55,786 bases of DNA from Thermodesulfobacteriaceae bacterium (lineage in GTDB: Bacteria > Desulfobacterota > Thermodesulfobacteria > Thermodesulfobacteriales > Thermodesulfobacteriaceae). A model generated the notes under the pieces. The model worked only from the letters and a program-made list of their open reading frames with translations. It was not told where the DNA came from and did not search any database. Position numbers and translations under genes: made by a program. Of this stretch, positions 9,233 through 18,148 are shown piece after piece (within the stretch, counting starts at the first letter, position 1; each line of letters opens with the position of its first letter). The stretch lies in assembly GCA_025062245.1 (NCBI GenBank), contig JANXAD010000008.1:1-55786 (forward strand), in the 5' to 3' direction.

Positions 9233-10210
9233 TTATCTTTTGTAACAGGCTATAAGATGATAGGAAGCTACTTTTTTTAAATCTGGAGAGCCTTTAAGAC
9301 AATCTTTTTCTCTTTCAGGACAGCGGCTAAAAAATTCGCATCCTTGGGGTCTTAAAAAGGGACTGGGTATTTCTTCTTGAGTCTTAACCTTTACTTTTTG
9401 ATTATTCTTTGAAATAAACTCAGGACGAGAATTAAAAAGTAAAAGAGTATAGGGATGGTGAAAAACCTTTTGAAAAAAGTCCTTTTTAAAGACTTCAACC
9501 ACCTTTCCCAAATACATTACTACCATAAGATCTGCCAGGTATAAAGCTATGGAGGTAGAGTGGGTAATAAGAAGATAACTTAAATTGAGGGACTCCTTAA
9601 GATTTTTAAGTAAATTTAAAATTTGAGCTTGAATGGTAACATCTAAAGCAGAGGTAGGTTCATCAAGAACTATAAGAGAGGGAGTTAAAATCAGAGTTCT
9701 TGCAAGAGCTACTCTTTGTCTTTGACCCCCACTTAGGGAATGGGGATATTTTTCTAAGATTTCACTCCCCAAGCCTACCTTCTCTAAAACTTCTTCTACT
9801 TTAGCTAAAGCTTTTTGGTAATCTGAAGAAAAATTCAAAAGATAGGGCTCAATTAAAAGTTCCTTTACCTTGTATCTCGGATTTAAGGAAGAGTAGGGAT
9901 CTTGAAAAACGGCTTGAATCTTGGGCCTTAGATTTTTATATTCCTTAGAATTTAATCTTTTTAAATTTTGTCCAAACCAAAAAACTTCACCCTTATCGGG
10001 TTTTTCTAAATCTAAGATAATTTTTCCCAGGGTAGTTTTACCACATCCACTTTCTCCTAAAAGACAAACTACTTCGCCCTTTTTAATTTTAAGGCTAACC
10101 TTTAAAAGGGCATAAAAAGAGGTTTTTTTAAACCAAACCTTTCTTATAGGATAACTTTTCCAAACTTCCCTAACTTCAACTATGACCTTATCTTTAGACT
10201 CTTCACACAT
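9233..10210 (-). CDS. Peptide ABC transporter ATP-binding protein, OppF/DppF type
   Basis: Cytoplasmic ATPase of a dipeptide/oligopeptide (or nickel) importer. The 325 residues contain Walker A GESGCGKTT, signature LSGGQRQRVALAR and Walker [15 protein letters not shown]-terminal oligopeptide-type extension has several cysteines (GCEFFSRCPEREKDC), as in family members that may carry an Fe-S site. It overlaps the OppD-type gene by 8 bases. No permease or binding protein is adjacent, so the substrate is open. Confidence 0.87.
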   Translation of the reverse strand: MCEESKDKVIVEVREVWKSYPIRKVWFKKTSFYALLKVSLKIKKGEVVCLLGESGCGKTTLGKIILDLEKPDKGEVFWFGQNLKRLNSKEYKNLRPKIQAVFQDPYSSLNPRYKVKELLIEPYLLNFSSDYQKALAKVEEVLEKVGLGSEILEKYPHSLSGGQRQRVALARTLILTPSLIVLDEPTSALDVTIQAQILNLLKNLKESLNLSYLLITHSTSIALYLADLMVVMYLGKVVEVFKKDFFQKVFHHPYTLLLFNSRPEFISKNNQKVKVKTQEEIPSPFLRPQGCEFFSRCPEREKDCLKGSPDLKKVASYHLIACYKR

Positions 10211-11138
10211 ATTTCCAACAACGCACTCTATGAAAAGAATTAATTTGTAAAAGTTCGGGATGTTCTTTATGACCCTCTTTACAATCTAAGAAACACCTTT
10301 CCCCATATCTACATCCCTTAGGTTTATTTAATAAATTTACTGGAAGAGTTTTAAGAGGAACCTCTACTTTTTCGAAAATAGAAATGAGAGTTTGAGTATA
10401 GGGATGAAGGGGATTTTGGAAGAGAACCTCTGTAGGTGCTATTTCTACAATCTCTCCAGCATAAAATACGGCAATTTGATCTGCCAAATATCTAACAAGT
10501 GCTAAGTCATGGGTTATGAAAATTAAAGTAAGTTGCCTTTCTTCTTTTAAAATTTTTAAAAGTTCTAAAATTTGAATTTGAAGCGTAGGATCTAAAGCAG
10601 TAGTGGGTTCATCAGCTATGAGAATTTCAGGATTTCCCGCTAAAGCCATAGCAATCATAGCTCTTTGTCTTAATCCTCCAGAAAGTTCATGGGGATAACT
10701 TCGGGCTCTAATCTTGGGTTCTGCTATTCCTACTTCAGATAAAAGTTGGTAGATTCTTTCTCTCCGTTCCTTTTTAGAAAAATTAAAATGAACTTTGAGA
10801 ACCTCCTCTACTTGTTCTTCAATAGTAAGCACAGGATTTAGGGCCGTTAAGGGATCTTGTAAAATAATTGCTATCCTTTTTCCTCTGATTTTATAAAGTT
10901 CCCTTTCTGGGATTTCAAAAAGAGAAAGTCCGTCTAGAAAAATATTTCCTTGGTAAGGGATAATTCCTGGAGGAAAAAGCCTAAGCAAAGAAAGCCCAGT
11001 TAAAGACTTTCCACAACCACTTTCTCCAACAATTCCTAAGGTTTGACCCTTTTTCAAACTGAAACTAACTTTTTCAACTAAAGGAAGATAAGCACCTTTA
11101 AGACCTAGGGTTAAGTCTTTTACTTCTAAAAAATTCAT
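10203..11138 (-). CDS. Peptide ABC transporter ATP-binding protein, OppD/DppD type
   Basis: Partner ATPase of the OppF-like protein. The 311 residues show Walker A GESGCGKSLTG, signature LSGGLRQRAMIAMAL, Walker B ILIADEPTTALD and the C-terminal region with the Cys cluster (GCRYGERC, DCKEGH). The two ATPases would form a heterodimer under a permease pair encoded elsewhere. The next gene upstream is a peptidyl-prolyl isomerase, not a permease, which makes this an orphan ATPase pair. Confidence 0.87.
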   Translation of the reverse strand: MNFLEVKDLTLGLKGAYLPLVEKVSFSLKKGQTLGIVGESGCGKSLTGLSLLRLFPPGIIPYQGNIFLDGLSLFEIPERELYKIRGKRIAIILQDPLTALNPVLTIEEQVEEVLKVHFNFSKKERRERIYQLLSEVGIAEPKIRARSYPHELSGGLRQRAMIAMALAGNPEILIADEPTTALDPTLQIQILELLKILKEERQLTLIFITHDLALVRYLADQIAVFYAGEIVEIAPTEVLFQNPLHPYTQTLISIFEKVEVPLKTLPVNLLNKPKGCRYGERCFLDCKEGHKEHPELLQINSFHRVRCWKYV

Positions 11139-11196
11139 TAATTTAAGATATAGGCTTTATAGGTCAAATATCCTATTTGACCGAAGTTTAACTTCC

Positions 11197-11682
11197 TCAA
11201 CCTCCGCTACAGTTTCTCATTTCTGCCGAGAAAATTTCAAAGGGAGTTGCTGGACGATGGGAAAGAATTTCTATTTTTAATTTTACTCTTTTTCCTGCTC
11301 CAGGATGGTTAAAATCAACCTTAACCTTATCTCCACTAATTTCTAAGATTTTAAAGCGAAGTTTAGAACCATAGGGATTTAAAACTTCCTCGTGCCACTT
11401 TCCAGGTTTTAAGGTTTCTACTTCTTTGAAAAGGGAAAGCTCCATCTCTTTAACCAAGTAGGGTAGGTGAGGACCAAAGGCACTTTCAGGAGGAAGGACT
11501 ACCTCAACCCTATCCCCTGTTTTTTTTCCCTTAAGAACCCTTTCTACTTCCTCAGGAATAGAATCTCTTCCCAAAATAAATTCTGTTTCATGAACTTTTT
11601 CAAACCAGGGAGGTTCCTCTTCATTCTCTATTTCCATTTCATACCTAATTTTTACTTTGTAGTCAAAATCAATTAAATCCAT
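11197..11682 (-). CDS. SlyD-like FKBP-type peptidyl-prolyl cis-trans isomerase
   Basis: Cytoplasmic folding helper. About 161 residues from the ATG near 11682, preceded by a strong GGAGGAGG ribosome site. The FKBP core is visible (GRDSIPEEVERVLKGKKTGD; LPPESAFGPH), with the insert-in-flap region between. The segment VDFNHPGAGKRVKLKIEI is the SlyD hallmark. No His-rich metal tail follows. An in-frame TTG at 11751 would add 23 residues overlapping argF and lacks a ribosome site, so I reject it. It lies 45 bases after argF. Confidence 0.85.
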   Translation of the reverse strand: MDLIDFDYKVKIRYEMEIENEEEPPWFEKVHETEFILGRDSIPEEVERVLKGKKTGDRVEVVLPPESAFGPHLPYLVKEMELSLFKEVETLKPGKWHEEVLNPYGSKLRFKILEISGDKVKVDFNHPGAGKRVKLKIEILSHRPATPFEIFSAEMRNCSGG

Positions 11683-11725
11683 AGTTTTTCCTCCTCCTAA
11701 AATTTTTATTAGTTTACTTAATAAA

Positions 11726-12637
11726 TTAATTATTGTGAAGCAAAAATTCAAGTAGTGCCATGTGAAGCCACATTTTATTTTCTGACTGATCCCAAACTAC
11801 AGATTGTTCTCCTTCCAAAACTTCCTCTGTAATTTCTTCACCTCTATGAGCAGGAAGACAATGTAAAACTATAGCAGAAGGGGAAGCTAAGGAAAGAATT
11901 TCTCTATTTACTTGAAAATCTTTGAAAACCCTTTTTCTTTCCTCATTTTCTTCTTCAAAACCCATACTGGTCCAAACATCTGTATTAATAACTTCAGAAC
12001 CTTTAATAGCTTCCTTAGGATAATTAAAAATCTCTATCTGAGCTTTATACTCTTCATAAGCCATTTTTAGAAGTTCACTATCTGGTTCATACCCCTTGGG
12101 ACATACTAAGATTAACTTAAATCCTAAAAGGGCACTGGCTTCAACCCAAGATTGAGCTACATTATTTCCATCTCCAATCCAGACTATTTTATCTTTATAA
12201 AGATCTTTTCCTTTCTCAATTACAGTCATAATATCAGAAAGTACTTGACAGGGATGAAATTTATTAGAAAGACCGTTTATCACTGGAATAGTTGAATATT
12301 TAGCAAACTCTTCAATGGTCTCTTGGGCATAGGTTCTTAAAACTACAGCATCTACATATCTTGAAAGTACCTTAGCTGTGTCTTTTATAGGTTCTCCACG
12401 AGCTAATTGTAGGTCCTTAGTTGAAAGAAAAATATTGCTTCCTCCTAATTTTATCATAGCTGCTTCAAAGGAGATTCTGGTTCGAGTAGAGGGTTTCTCA
12501 AAGATTAAAGCTAAAATCTTTCCTTCCAAACTTTTTTCCCATCTTCTACTTTTTTTTATCTGTAAGGCCCTTTCTATTAGAAAAAGAATCTCCTCCTTTC
12601 TTAAATCCCAGATTCTGGTTACATCTCTCTTTTTCAT
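11726..12637 (-). CDS. argF: Ornithine carbamoyltransferase
   Basis: Makes citrulline from ornithine and carbamoyl phosphate in arginine synthesis. The 303 residues carry the carbamoyl-phosphate loop STRTRISFE (near residue 50), the HPCQVLSD motif and the ornithine-binding HCLPAHRGEEI loop near the C-terminus. The GLSNKFHPCQ context fits OTCase rather than aspartate transcarbamylase. It has a strong ribosome site (TAGGAGGAAG). It is transcribed divergently from flaG across a 144-base AT-rich gap. No other arg gene is near. Confidence 0.95.
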   Translation of the reverse strand: MKKRDVTRIWDLRKEEILFLIERALQIKKSRRWEKSLEGKILALIFEKPSTRTRISFEAAMIKLGGSNIFLSTKDLQLARGEPIKDTAKVLSRYVDAVVLRTYAQETIEEFAKYSTIPVINGLSNKFHPCQVLSDIMTVIEKGKDLYKDKIVWIGDGNNVAQSWVEASALLGFKLILVCPKGYEPDSELLKMAYEEYKAQIEIFNYPKEAIKGSEVINTDVWTSMGFEEENEERKRVFKDFQVNREILSLASPSAIVLHCLPAHRGEEITEEVLEGEQSVVWDQSENKMWLHMALLEFLLHNN

Positions 12638-12781
12638 AAAACTTCCTCCTACAAAGTCTTAGGATTTTAATTTTTTTCTATTTTTTAAAATTGTAAAGTC
12701 TATTTAAAAATTTCCAAAAAATTTTTAAAAAATTTTCTTTAGAAATTTTAAAATCATCCGATATTATATAAAAGAGAAATT

Positions 12782-13204
12782 ATGAAAGTAGATAACCCCT
12801 TAGGTTCAAAAATAAATATAGAAGAGTTAATTAAAGGTTATACCAAAGAATCCCAGAATCTTTCTCTAAGAAAGCTTAAATCTTTCACCAAAACTCAAGC
12901 TAAGATTTCCAATCTTTCTAAAAGAAATCCCCTTGAAAAAGATCTTTTCCAAGGGGAGATCTTAGATATAATAAAAGAAATTGACAGAAAGTTAAGCCTA
13001 TTAAATAAGGGATTAAAGATAGAAATAGATGAAGAGTTAAAGATTCCCGTTTTTAAGATTATAGATCTTGAAACTAAGGAAGTTTTAAGACAAATTCCCT
13101 GGGAAGAACTTTTAAAATTGAGAAAAATTTTGAAAAACTTAAGTGAAAAGGAGTTAAAAAATAGGGAATTTTTGAAAGGACTTTTCTTAGAGAAGGAGGT
13201 TTAA
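12782..13204 (+). CDS. flaG: FlaG-family flagellar protein
   Basis: First gene of a flagellar filament-cap operon. The 140-residue protein has a lysine-rich N-terminal half and a C-terminal FlaG domain whose hallmark is visible (PVFKIIDLETKEVLRQIPWEE). FlaG proteins influence filament length; the mechanism is unclear. The N-terminal half is longer than in typical FlaG and I do not recognise it. fliD begins 7 bases after its stop. Confidence 0.82.
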   Translation: MKVDNPLGSKINIEELIKGYTKESQNLSLRKLKSFTKTQAKISNLSKRNPLEKDLFQGEILDIIKEIDRKLSLLNKGLKIEIDEELKIPVFKIIDLETKEVLRQIPWEELLKLRKILKNLSEKELKNREFLKGLFLEKEV

Positions 13205-13211
13205 GTAAAAG

Positions 13212-14510
13212 ATGTCTGAGCTTTATTTTAGTAATATTACAGGCCTTTTAGATGTAGATACAATAGTTAATAGCCTTCTTAAAAGTAAAAAACTTTCTTT
13301 TCAAAAACTTGCTCAGAAAAAGGCTCTTTATCAAGCTAATGCAAGTTCTATAAATAATCTATTAGGAGCCTTAAGGGAAGCCCAAAGTAGTTTAGATTCT
13401 ATAACTCTTAAAAATCTCTCCTTTAGAAAAAGAGCTGAAGTTTCAGACCCCTCTATTCTTAGTGCTTCAGTTTCTGAAAAAACTCCTGAGATAAGCCTAA
13501 AGGTAAAGGTTCTTCAAATTTCTCAAGAGGAAATTAGGATTTCAACCTCGGGAGTTTCTAATTTAGATGAAATTTTAAGTTCAGGAAGTTTTACCCTTAA
13601 ATACTGGACTTCAGATTCTAATTACACAAGCTATAGTTTAGATTTTTCAGGTGGAACTTTAGAAAATTTAGTAGATACTATTAACAAGTCTCAGGACCAA
13701 GTTTTAGCCAGTATATTTTTTGATGGCACCCATTATAAACTAATGCTTACGGAAAAAAAACTATCTTCTTCTAATAAAGAAACTTCAGAAGGTTCTGCAG
13801 TTATAGAAGTAGAGGGCAATTTTCCCTTGGGAACTTTGGAAACCCTTCAAAAAGCTCAAAATGCTAAGATTCAATTAGGTTTTAGTTCCTCTCCCATCTT
13901 TAGTCCTACCAATACTTTTGAAAACATAATTCCTGGTCTAAACTTAACCGTTCATAAAATTGGAGAAACCTCAATAGGTATAAAGGAGGATTATTCTCCT
14001 ATAAATTCTGTCTTAAGTGAAATAGTAAATAAAATAAATGGAGTTATAGAATTGGTTAACTCCCTTTCTGAAAAGGGAAGTCCCTTTCAGGGAAATTCAA
14101 CTATTACTCAAATAAAGGTTCAAATTTTTAATTTATTTCAACCTCTTATTAAATTGGGAATTCTTAATATTTCTGAAAAAGGTAAATATTTCGTAAATAC
14201 GGAAAATCTTAATTCGGTTTTAGAAAGTAACTTAGAACACTTTCAAAACACTATGTTTCAGGTAAAGGAAAACTTTGCCAAAGGTTTAGATAACTTGATT
14301 AAAACCTTTGAAGTTTATAAGAATACCCAAACCCTTAGGATTAGATTTTTAGAAGAAAAAATAAGTAATTTAAATGAAGCTTTAAGTAAAGAAGAAAAAA
14401 AGCTTAGACTAAAATTTTCTCAGATTGAAGCCCTTATGTATGAAAATGAACAATTAAGAGGAAGATTGGAAAGTTTTGCAGTTTCTCTGACAGAAGCTAA
14501 TAAAAAATAA
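13212..14510 (+). CDS. fliD: Flagellar hook-associated protein 2, filament cap FliD
   Basis: Exported cap that folds flagellin at the filament tip. The 432 residues begin with the FliD N-terminal motif (NITGLLDVDTIVNSLL). The middle is low in Cys and rich in Ser/Thr. The C-terminus ends in the coiled-coil FliD_C domain (about 340-425). It starts after a good AGGAGG site. FliS, its usual partner's chaperone, follows 20 bases later. Flagellin itself is not in the window. Confidence 0.92.
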   Translation: MSELYFSNITGLLDVDTIVNSLLKSKKLSFQKLAQKKALYQANASSINNLLGALREAQSSLDSITLKNLSFRKRAEVSDPSILSASVSEKTPEISLKVKVLQISQEEIRISTSGVSNLDEILSSGSFTLKYWTSDSNYTSYSLDFSGGTLENLVDTINKSQDQVLASIFFDGTHYKLMLTEKKLSSSNKETSEGSAVIEVEGNFPLGTLETLQKAQNAKIQLGFSSSPIFSPTNTFENIIPGLNLTVHKIGETSIGIKEDYSPINSVLSEIVNKINGVIELVNSLSEKGSPFQGNSTITQIKVQIFNLFQPLIKLGILNISEKGKYFVNTENLNSVLESNLEHFQNTMFQVKENFAKGLDNLIKTFEVYKNTQTLRIRFLEEKISNLNEALSKEEKKLRLKFSQIEALMYENEQLRGRLESFAVSLTEANKK

Positions 14511-14530
14511 TTTTTAAAGGGGTGGTAAAA

Positions 14531-14911
14531 ATGTATAAGTTTACCCAAAGTTACCTACAAAATCAAGTTAATCAAGCTTCTCCTTTAGATTTAATTTTAA
14601 TGCTTTATAATAAAGCTATAGGATGTCTTAGACTTTCTAAAAAGTCTATAGAAGAGGGTATAGAGAAGCCTGAAAACTTGAAGAAAAAGGTAGAAAACTT
14701 AGATAAAACCTTAGACATACTTATTTACTTAAAAAGTTGTTTAAACTTTGAACAGGGTGGAGAAATTGCTAAGAACTTAAATGAAATCTATACTGTTTTA
14801 ATTGAGGAACTTTTTAAAATTAAAGTGAATAACGATATAGAAGTGTTAGAAAAGAGCATAGAAACCTTAGAAACCTTAAAAAAAGCCTGGGAAGACCTAA
14901 AGAGGAATTAA
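14531..14911 (+). CDS. fliS: Flagellin export chaperone FliS
   Basis: Small helical chaperone that keeps flagellin unpolymerised before export. From the ATG at 14531 it has 126 residues, the usual FliS length, starting YKFTQ..QVNQASPLDLILMLY, the family signature. An in-frame GTG at 14522 lies inside the AAAGGGGTGG ribosome site, so the ATG is preferred. It sits between fliD and a small helical protein. Confidence 0.92.
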   Translation: MYKFTQSYLQNQVNQASPLDLILMLYNKAIGCLRLSKKSIEEGIEKPENLKKKVENLDKTLDILIYLKSCLNFEQGGEIAKNLNEIYTVLIEELFKIKVNNDIEVLEKSIETLETLKKAWEDLKRN

Positions 14912-14917
14912 TTACTC

Positions 14918-15172
14918 TTGAGTTTAAAGGAAAAACTTTGGAAAATTGAAATAGCTATAAAAGAGGAAAATTTTTCTCAAGCTTTAATTTTATATAAAGA
15001 AATAAGTGAAAATTGGAAAATTTATGAAAAATCTTTAAAACAAAATCCAGAAGATTTAGAAAAAATTTTCAAATTAATAACCTATATAGACAAACTTTTA
15101 GAAGAAAAGAAAAAACATTTAAAGGCTCAGGATAATCTTTTAAAGGTGAGAAAGAAATATACTCAATATTAG
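14918..15172 (+). CDS. Small helical protein in flagellar operon, possible FliT-like chaperone
   Basis: An 84-residue, Lys/Glu-rich, probably all-helical protein starting at TTG only 6 bases after fliS. Position after fliD-fliS is where FliT, the FliD export chaperone, is found in many bacteria, and the size fits. Sequence alone does not prove it. Its 3' end overlaps by 4 bases the convergent GGDEF gene. Confidence 0.55.
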   Translation: MSLKEKLWKIEIAIKEENFSQALILYKEISENWKIYEKSLKQNPEDLEKIFKLITYIDKLLEEKKKHLKAQDNLLKVRKKYTQY

Positions 15173-16116
15173 TTTCTTCGGTCTATAAAATAGTTACTTC
15201 CTGGCATTTGTTTAACATAGTTTTTGACTTCAGTAATTCTCACATTAATTTCTCCAATATGGTTAAATTTTCCTTTATAAACTGGAACTATGGCAATGGA
15301 AAGAGAGGGAAAGGGAAACTGTTGAAGATGACCCTTGCGGTTTTTACATAAAAAGTGTCCTCTTTCCCAGTCCTCTGATTCTATAAAATTAGGAAGGGTT
15401 AGATTAAATCTTTTAATAATTTCTTTAGAAATTTTTTCAGCCTTTTCTAAGGGGACGATAAAAACGAAGTCATCTCCACCGATGTGCCCTATAAAGTAGC
15501 TTTCCCTTTTTACTAATTCGTCTATAGTGCTTATTAAAATAAAACTTAAATTTTTGATAATTTCATCTCCTCTTGTAAAACCATAGTAATCGTTAAAGGC
15601 TTTAAAATTATCTAAGTCTACATAGGCTACAGCTAAGGGTTGTAAAGATTCCATAGCTAACTTAATAGCATTTTGAATAGAGGTGTTACCTGGAAGACCT
15701 GTTAAGGGATTATTATCAGAGATTCTTCGAATCCTGGCAAAGGCATATTTAATTCTTAAAAGAAGTTCTTCTGGAGTTTGAGAAATAGTAATAAAGTCAT
15801 CTACAATCTGGGTTTTATCTATTAAAATTTTAGAATTCACCTGGTCTACCACCAAAATTATAGGAAGTTTTACCAAATTAAACCTTACTTTAAGTTCCTT
15901 TAGGAGGAGGTCTAAACTTTTAGGATCCTTAGGATAATAATAAATTACCAGGTCTGGAGGTGTAAAAAGAAGGGATTCAAAAAAAAAGGAAATATTGTAA
16001 AAAACTTTCACTTTAAAAAATTTTTTAAGTTCTATAGTCCAAATTTTAAAAGGAATAGTTTTTCTTTTGAAAAAGGCAAAAATGGTTTTATCTTTTAATT
16101 TTTCATTATGGTACAT
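15169..16116 (-). CDS. GGDEF-domain protein, putative diguanylate cyclase
   Basis: Probable c-di-GMP synthase. Residues 1-130 look like a receiver-like fold without clear phosphorylation residues. The GGDEF domain begins at NPLTGLPGN and has the substrate-binding DLDNFKAFND segment. The active-site loop reads GHIGGDDF, with Asp in place of the usual fourth-position Glu. No RxxD inhibitory site precedes it, so product inhibition is unlikely. It ends in FIDRRN, like the CBS-GGDEF protein at 40.2 kb. It is the last gene of the trpC-hisI-hisG-HDOD unit. Confidence 0.85.
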   Translation of the reverse strand: MYHNEKLKDKTIFAFFKRKTIPFKIWTIELKKFFKVKVFYNISFFFESLLFTPPDLVIYYYPKDPKSLDLLLKELKVRFNLVKLPIILVVDQVNSKILIDKTQIVDDFITISQTPEELLLRIKYAFARIRRISDNNPLTGLPGNTSIQNAIKLAMESLQPLAVAYVDLDNFKAFNDYYGFTRGDEIIKNLSFILISTIDELVKRESYFIGHIGGDDFVFIVPLEKAEKISKEIIKRFNLTLPNFIESEDWERGHFLCKNRKGHLQQFPFPSLSIAIVPVYKGKFNHIGEINVRITEVKNYVKQMPGSNYFIDRRN

Positions 16117-16123
16117 AATTTTT

Positions 16124-16975
16124 TTAAAGTTCTTTTTGTAATTCTTGAGTAAAAAATTTAAGTTCGTATAGTTTAGGCTCTAAAGCTAAAAAAATATCTT
16201 TGAATTCTTCAGGAGAAATTTTTAAGATACTTAGGGATTTTGAATTTAGAGAGGGAACCTTTTGGTAGAGGGTTTCTCCATAGCCTCTGGCATGAATTAA
16301 TACATCTGCCAAGTGAACCACTGTAGCTTCCCTTTTAAATTCCTTAGCCTTTTCTAATTCGTGATGGGCTAAGACAGTTTCTATAAGTCTTTCAGGTAAA
16401 TTCCACTGTCTCAATAAAAAAGCTCCTAAATCAGAATGATTAAGTCCTAAGATTTCTTCTTCAGCTTTTAAGGGATCTACTCCCCTTTTAACTAAGTTTC
16501 TTATTTCTTCATATTCTTCCTTAAAACTTACTTTTTGAATAACTCTTCCAAGGTCATGTAGAAGTCCAGCTGTAGCAATTTCTTGAGGTTCCTTCAAAGA
16601 AATCCTTTCAGCTAAAATTTTAGAACAAGCTGCTACTCCAATAGAATGTTCCCACAGACCTACATCTTCTCGATGAATAATTTCAAAAATGGAAGAGGTC
16701 ATAATAAGAATTCTAATCACGTTTATTCCCAAGAGAAAAATAGCACTTTGAACGGTGCTTATTCTTTTAGGAAAACCGTAAAAGGCTGAATTGGCTATTC
16801 TTAAAAGTTTACTGGTTATAACCTGATCCTTTTCAATAACTTCAGCAATTTGATTTAAAGAAACCTTTTCATCTTCTATCATATGACTTAACTTTTGCAC
16901 AATGGGTGGTAAAGTGGGAAGCCCCTCAAGTTTTTTTAACTTCTTTCTAACTTCCTTTCTTTTTTCAGAAATCAT
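16124..16975 (-). CDS. HDOD-domain signalling protein
   Basis: A 283-residue single HDOD domain, a catalytically degenerate relative of HD phosphohydrolases found in bacterial signal transduction. The opening LEGLPTLPPIVQKL, the segment LRIANSAFYGFP and the HD-like pieces LLHDLGR and LAHHELEKAK are all visible. It is a tandem paralogue of the next gene upstream. HDOD proteins often act with GGDEF or chemosensory proteins, and here the GGDEF gene follows 7 bases later. Confidence 0.88.
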   Translation of the reverse strand: MISEKRKEVRKKLKKLEGLPTLPPIVQKLSHMIEDEKVSLNQIAEVIEKDQVITSKLLRIANSAFYGFPKRISTVQSAIFLLGINVIRILIMTSSIFEIIHREDVGLWEHSIGVAACSKILAERISLKEPQEIATAGLLHDLGRVIQKVSFKEEYEEIRNLVKRGVDPLKAEEEILGLNHSDLGAFLLRQWNLPERLIETVLAHHELEKAKEFKREATVVHLADVLIHARGYGETLYQKVPSLNSKSLSILKISPEEFKDIFLALEPKLYELKFFTQELQKEL

Positions 16976-16997
16976 TTGTTCTCTTAAAAAATTTTTT

Positions 16998-17828
16998 TTA
17001 ATACAACACGGAGTTTAAAAAAGTTCTTATCTCCACCGTAAAAAGGTCCATCTTGCGGAAAATTTCTTTAATTTCTGAAAAATTTAAGGAAAGAAGAGAA
17101 AAAATTTCTGAATCTACCTTATCTCTTTTAAAAAGAAGATCCTCTCCTATACCTTTTGCCCAGACCAAGAGGTCTGCTAAGTATAAAATAGCACTTTCTT
17201 TAAGATATCTTTTAGCTTTTTTAAGGTCGTGATGGGCTAAAATAGGTTCAACCAATTTAGCTGGAAAATTCCAACTTTCCATTAAATAGGCTCCCAGTTC
17301 ACTATGATTAAATTTAAAAAACTCTTCCTCAATTTTTATTAAACTTTTTCCTTCTTTAATTTTTTCTCTTATTTTTTCAAATTCTTCGGGAAAACTTAAT
17401 TTTTCAACTATAAGGCCTATGTCATGAACCAAACCAAGGGTATAAAAGGTGGAAGAATCTTCAAAGTTTAATTTTTTAGCTAAAAGTTGGGAAACCATAC
17501 CTACACCTACTAAGTGTTCCCAAATTAAAAAATCGTCCTTAGAAGACAATTCCAAGAAATTATTAACTATTAAAAGTATTTTTACTATATTTACTCCTAA
17601 GAAATTTAAGGCTGTTTTTACACTGGTTATTCTTTTAGGAAAGCCATAAAAAGGAGAATTGGCTAGCTTTAAAAACTTGGTAGTTAAGGAAGGGTCCTTT
17701 TCTATTAGTTTGGCTATTTCTGATATTCCAGTCTTTTCATCTTCAATTAGAAATTCAATTTTCTGAAGAAGTTCTAAAATAACTGGAAGTTTTTCAGAAA
17801 ATTTAAGTTTTTTAATTTTTTTTTCCAT
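16998..17828 (-). CDS. HDOD-domain signalling protein
   Basis: A 276-residue HDOD paralogue of the adjacent gene, with LKLANSPFYGFPKR, LVHDIGLIVEKL and ILAHHDLKKAK in matching places. The ATG follows the stop codon of the 104-residue gene with no gap (TAAATG), so translation is probably coupled. The two HDOD copies have diverged widely apart from their motifs, suggesting separate partners rather than a recent duplication. Confidence 0.87.
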   Translation of the reverse strand: MEKKIKKLKFSEKLPVILELLQKIEFLIEDEKTGISEIAKLIEKDPSLTTKFLKLANSPFYGFPKRITSVKTALNFLGVNIVKILLIVNNFLELSSKDDFLIWEHLVGVGMVSQLLAKKLNFEDSSTFYTLGLVHDIGLIVEKLSFPEEFEKIREKIKEGKSLIKIEEEFFKFNHSELGAYLMESWNFPAKLVEPILAHHDLKKAKRYLKESAILYLADLLVWAKGIGEDLLFKRDKVDSEIFSLLSLNFSEIKEIFRKMDLFTVEIRTFLNSVLY

Positions 17829-18143
17829 TTAAGGTTCTTGATATTTTTCTTTAAAAAACTCCTCTAAAATTTTTTTAATTTCTAAAAGGGTTGGATCTTT
17901 TATCCCTTCAAATCTTTTATTAAGGGCTTGTAGTTCTTCTTCCAAAGTTTTTTCCCAAGGAAGGTTAACTGGATGACCTTCTACGGTTACAAAATTTACT
18001 CCTAACTCATAAAAGCGTTTGATATGTTCTTCCGTAAGTTCTATTCCTTTACCGCAAAGAACCCTTCCATTGGCATCTACCACTTCCTCAAAGGTTTTCA
18101 TTCCAGGTTTTATATAGGATAGAGGTAGTCTTTGCATCCCCAT
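17829..18143 (-). CDS. Small protein resembling the N-terminal domain of HD-GYP proteins
   Basis: A 104-residue soluble protein. Its first 55 residues (LSYIKPGMKTFEEVVDANGRVL..GIELTEEHIKRFYELGVNFVTVEG) match the small beta-rich module seen before HD-GYP phosphodiesterase domains, here standing alone. The rest is helical. It lies 5 bases after hisG and directly abuts the HDOD gene, so a role as a partner of the HDOD or GGDEF proteins is inferred. Either of two close ATG codons could start it. Confidence 0.6.
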   Translation of the reverse strand: MGMQRLPLSYIKPGMKTFEEVVDANGRVLCGKGIELTEEHIKRFYELGVNFVTVEGHPVNLPWEKTLEEELQALNKRFEGIKDPTLLEIKKILEEFFKEKYQEP

Positions 18144-18148
18144 CCCCC

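Noticed and set aside
11683-11751. Longer SlyD-like protein starting at TTG 11751
   Set aside because: The extra residues overlap argF and have no ribosome site, whereas the inner ATG has a strong GGAGGAGG site.
12741-12772. Sigma-28 flagellar promoter before flaG
   Set aside because: CCGATATT at 12758-12765 resembles the -10 (GCCGATAA), but the -35 match at the right spacing is poor.
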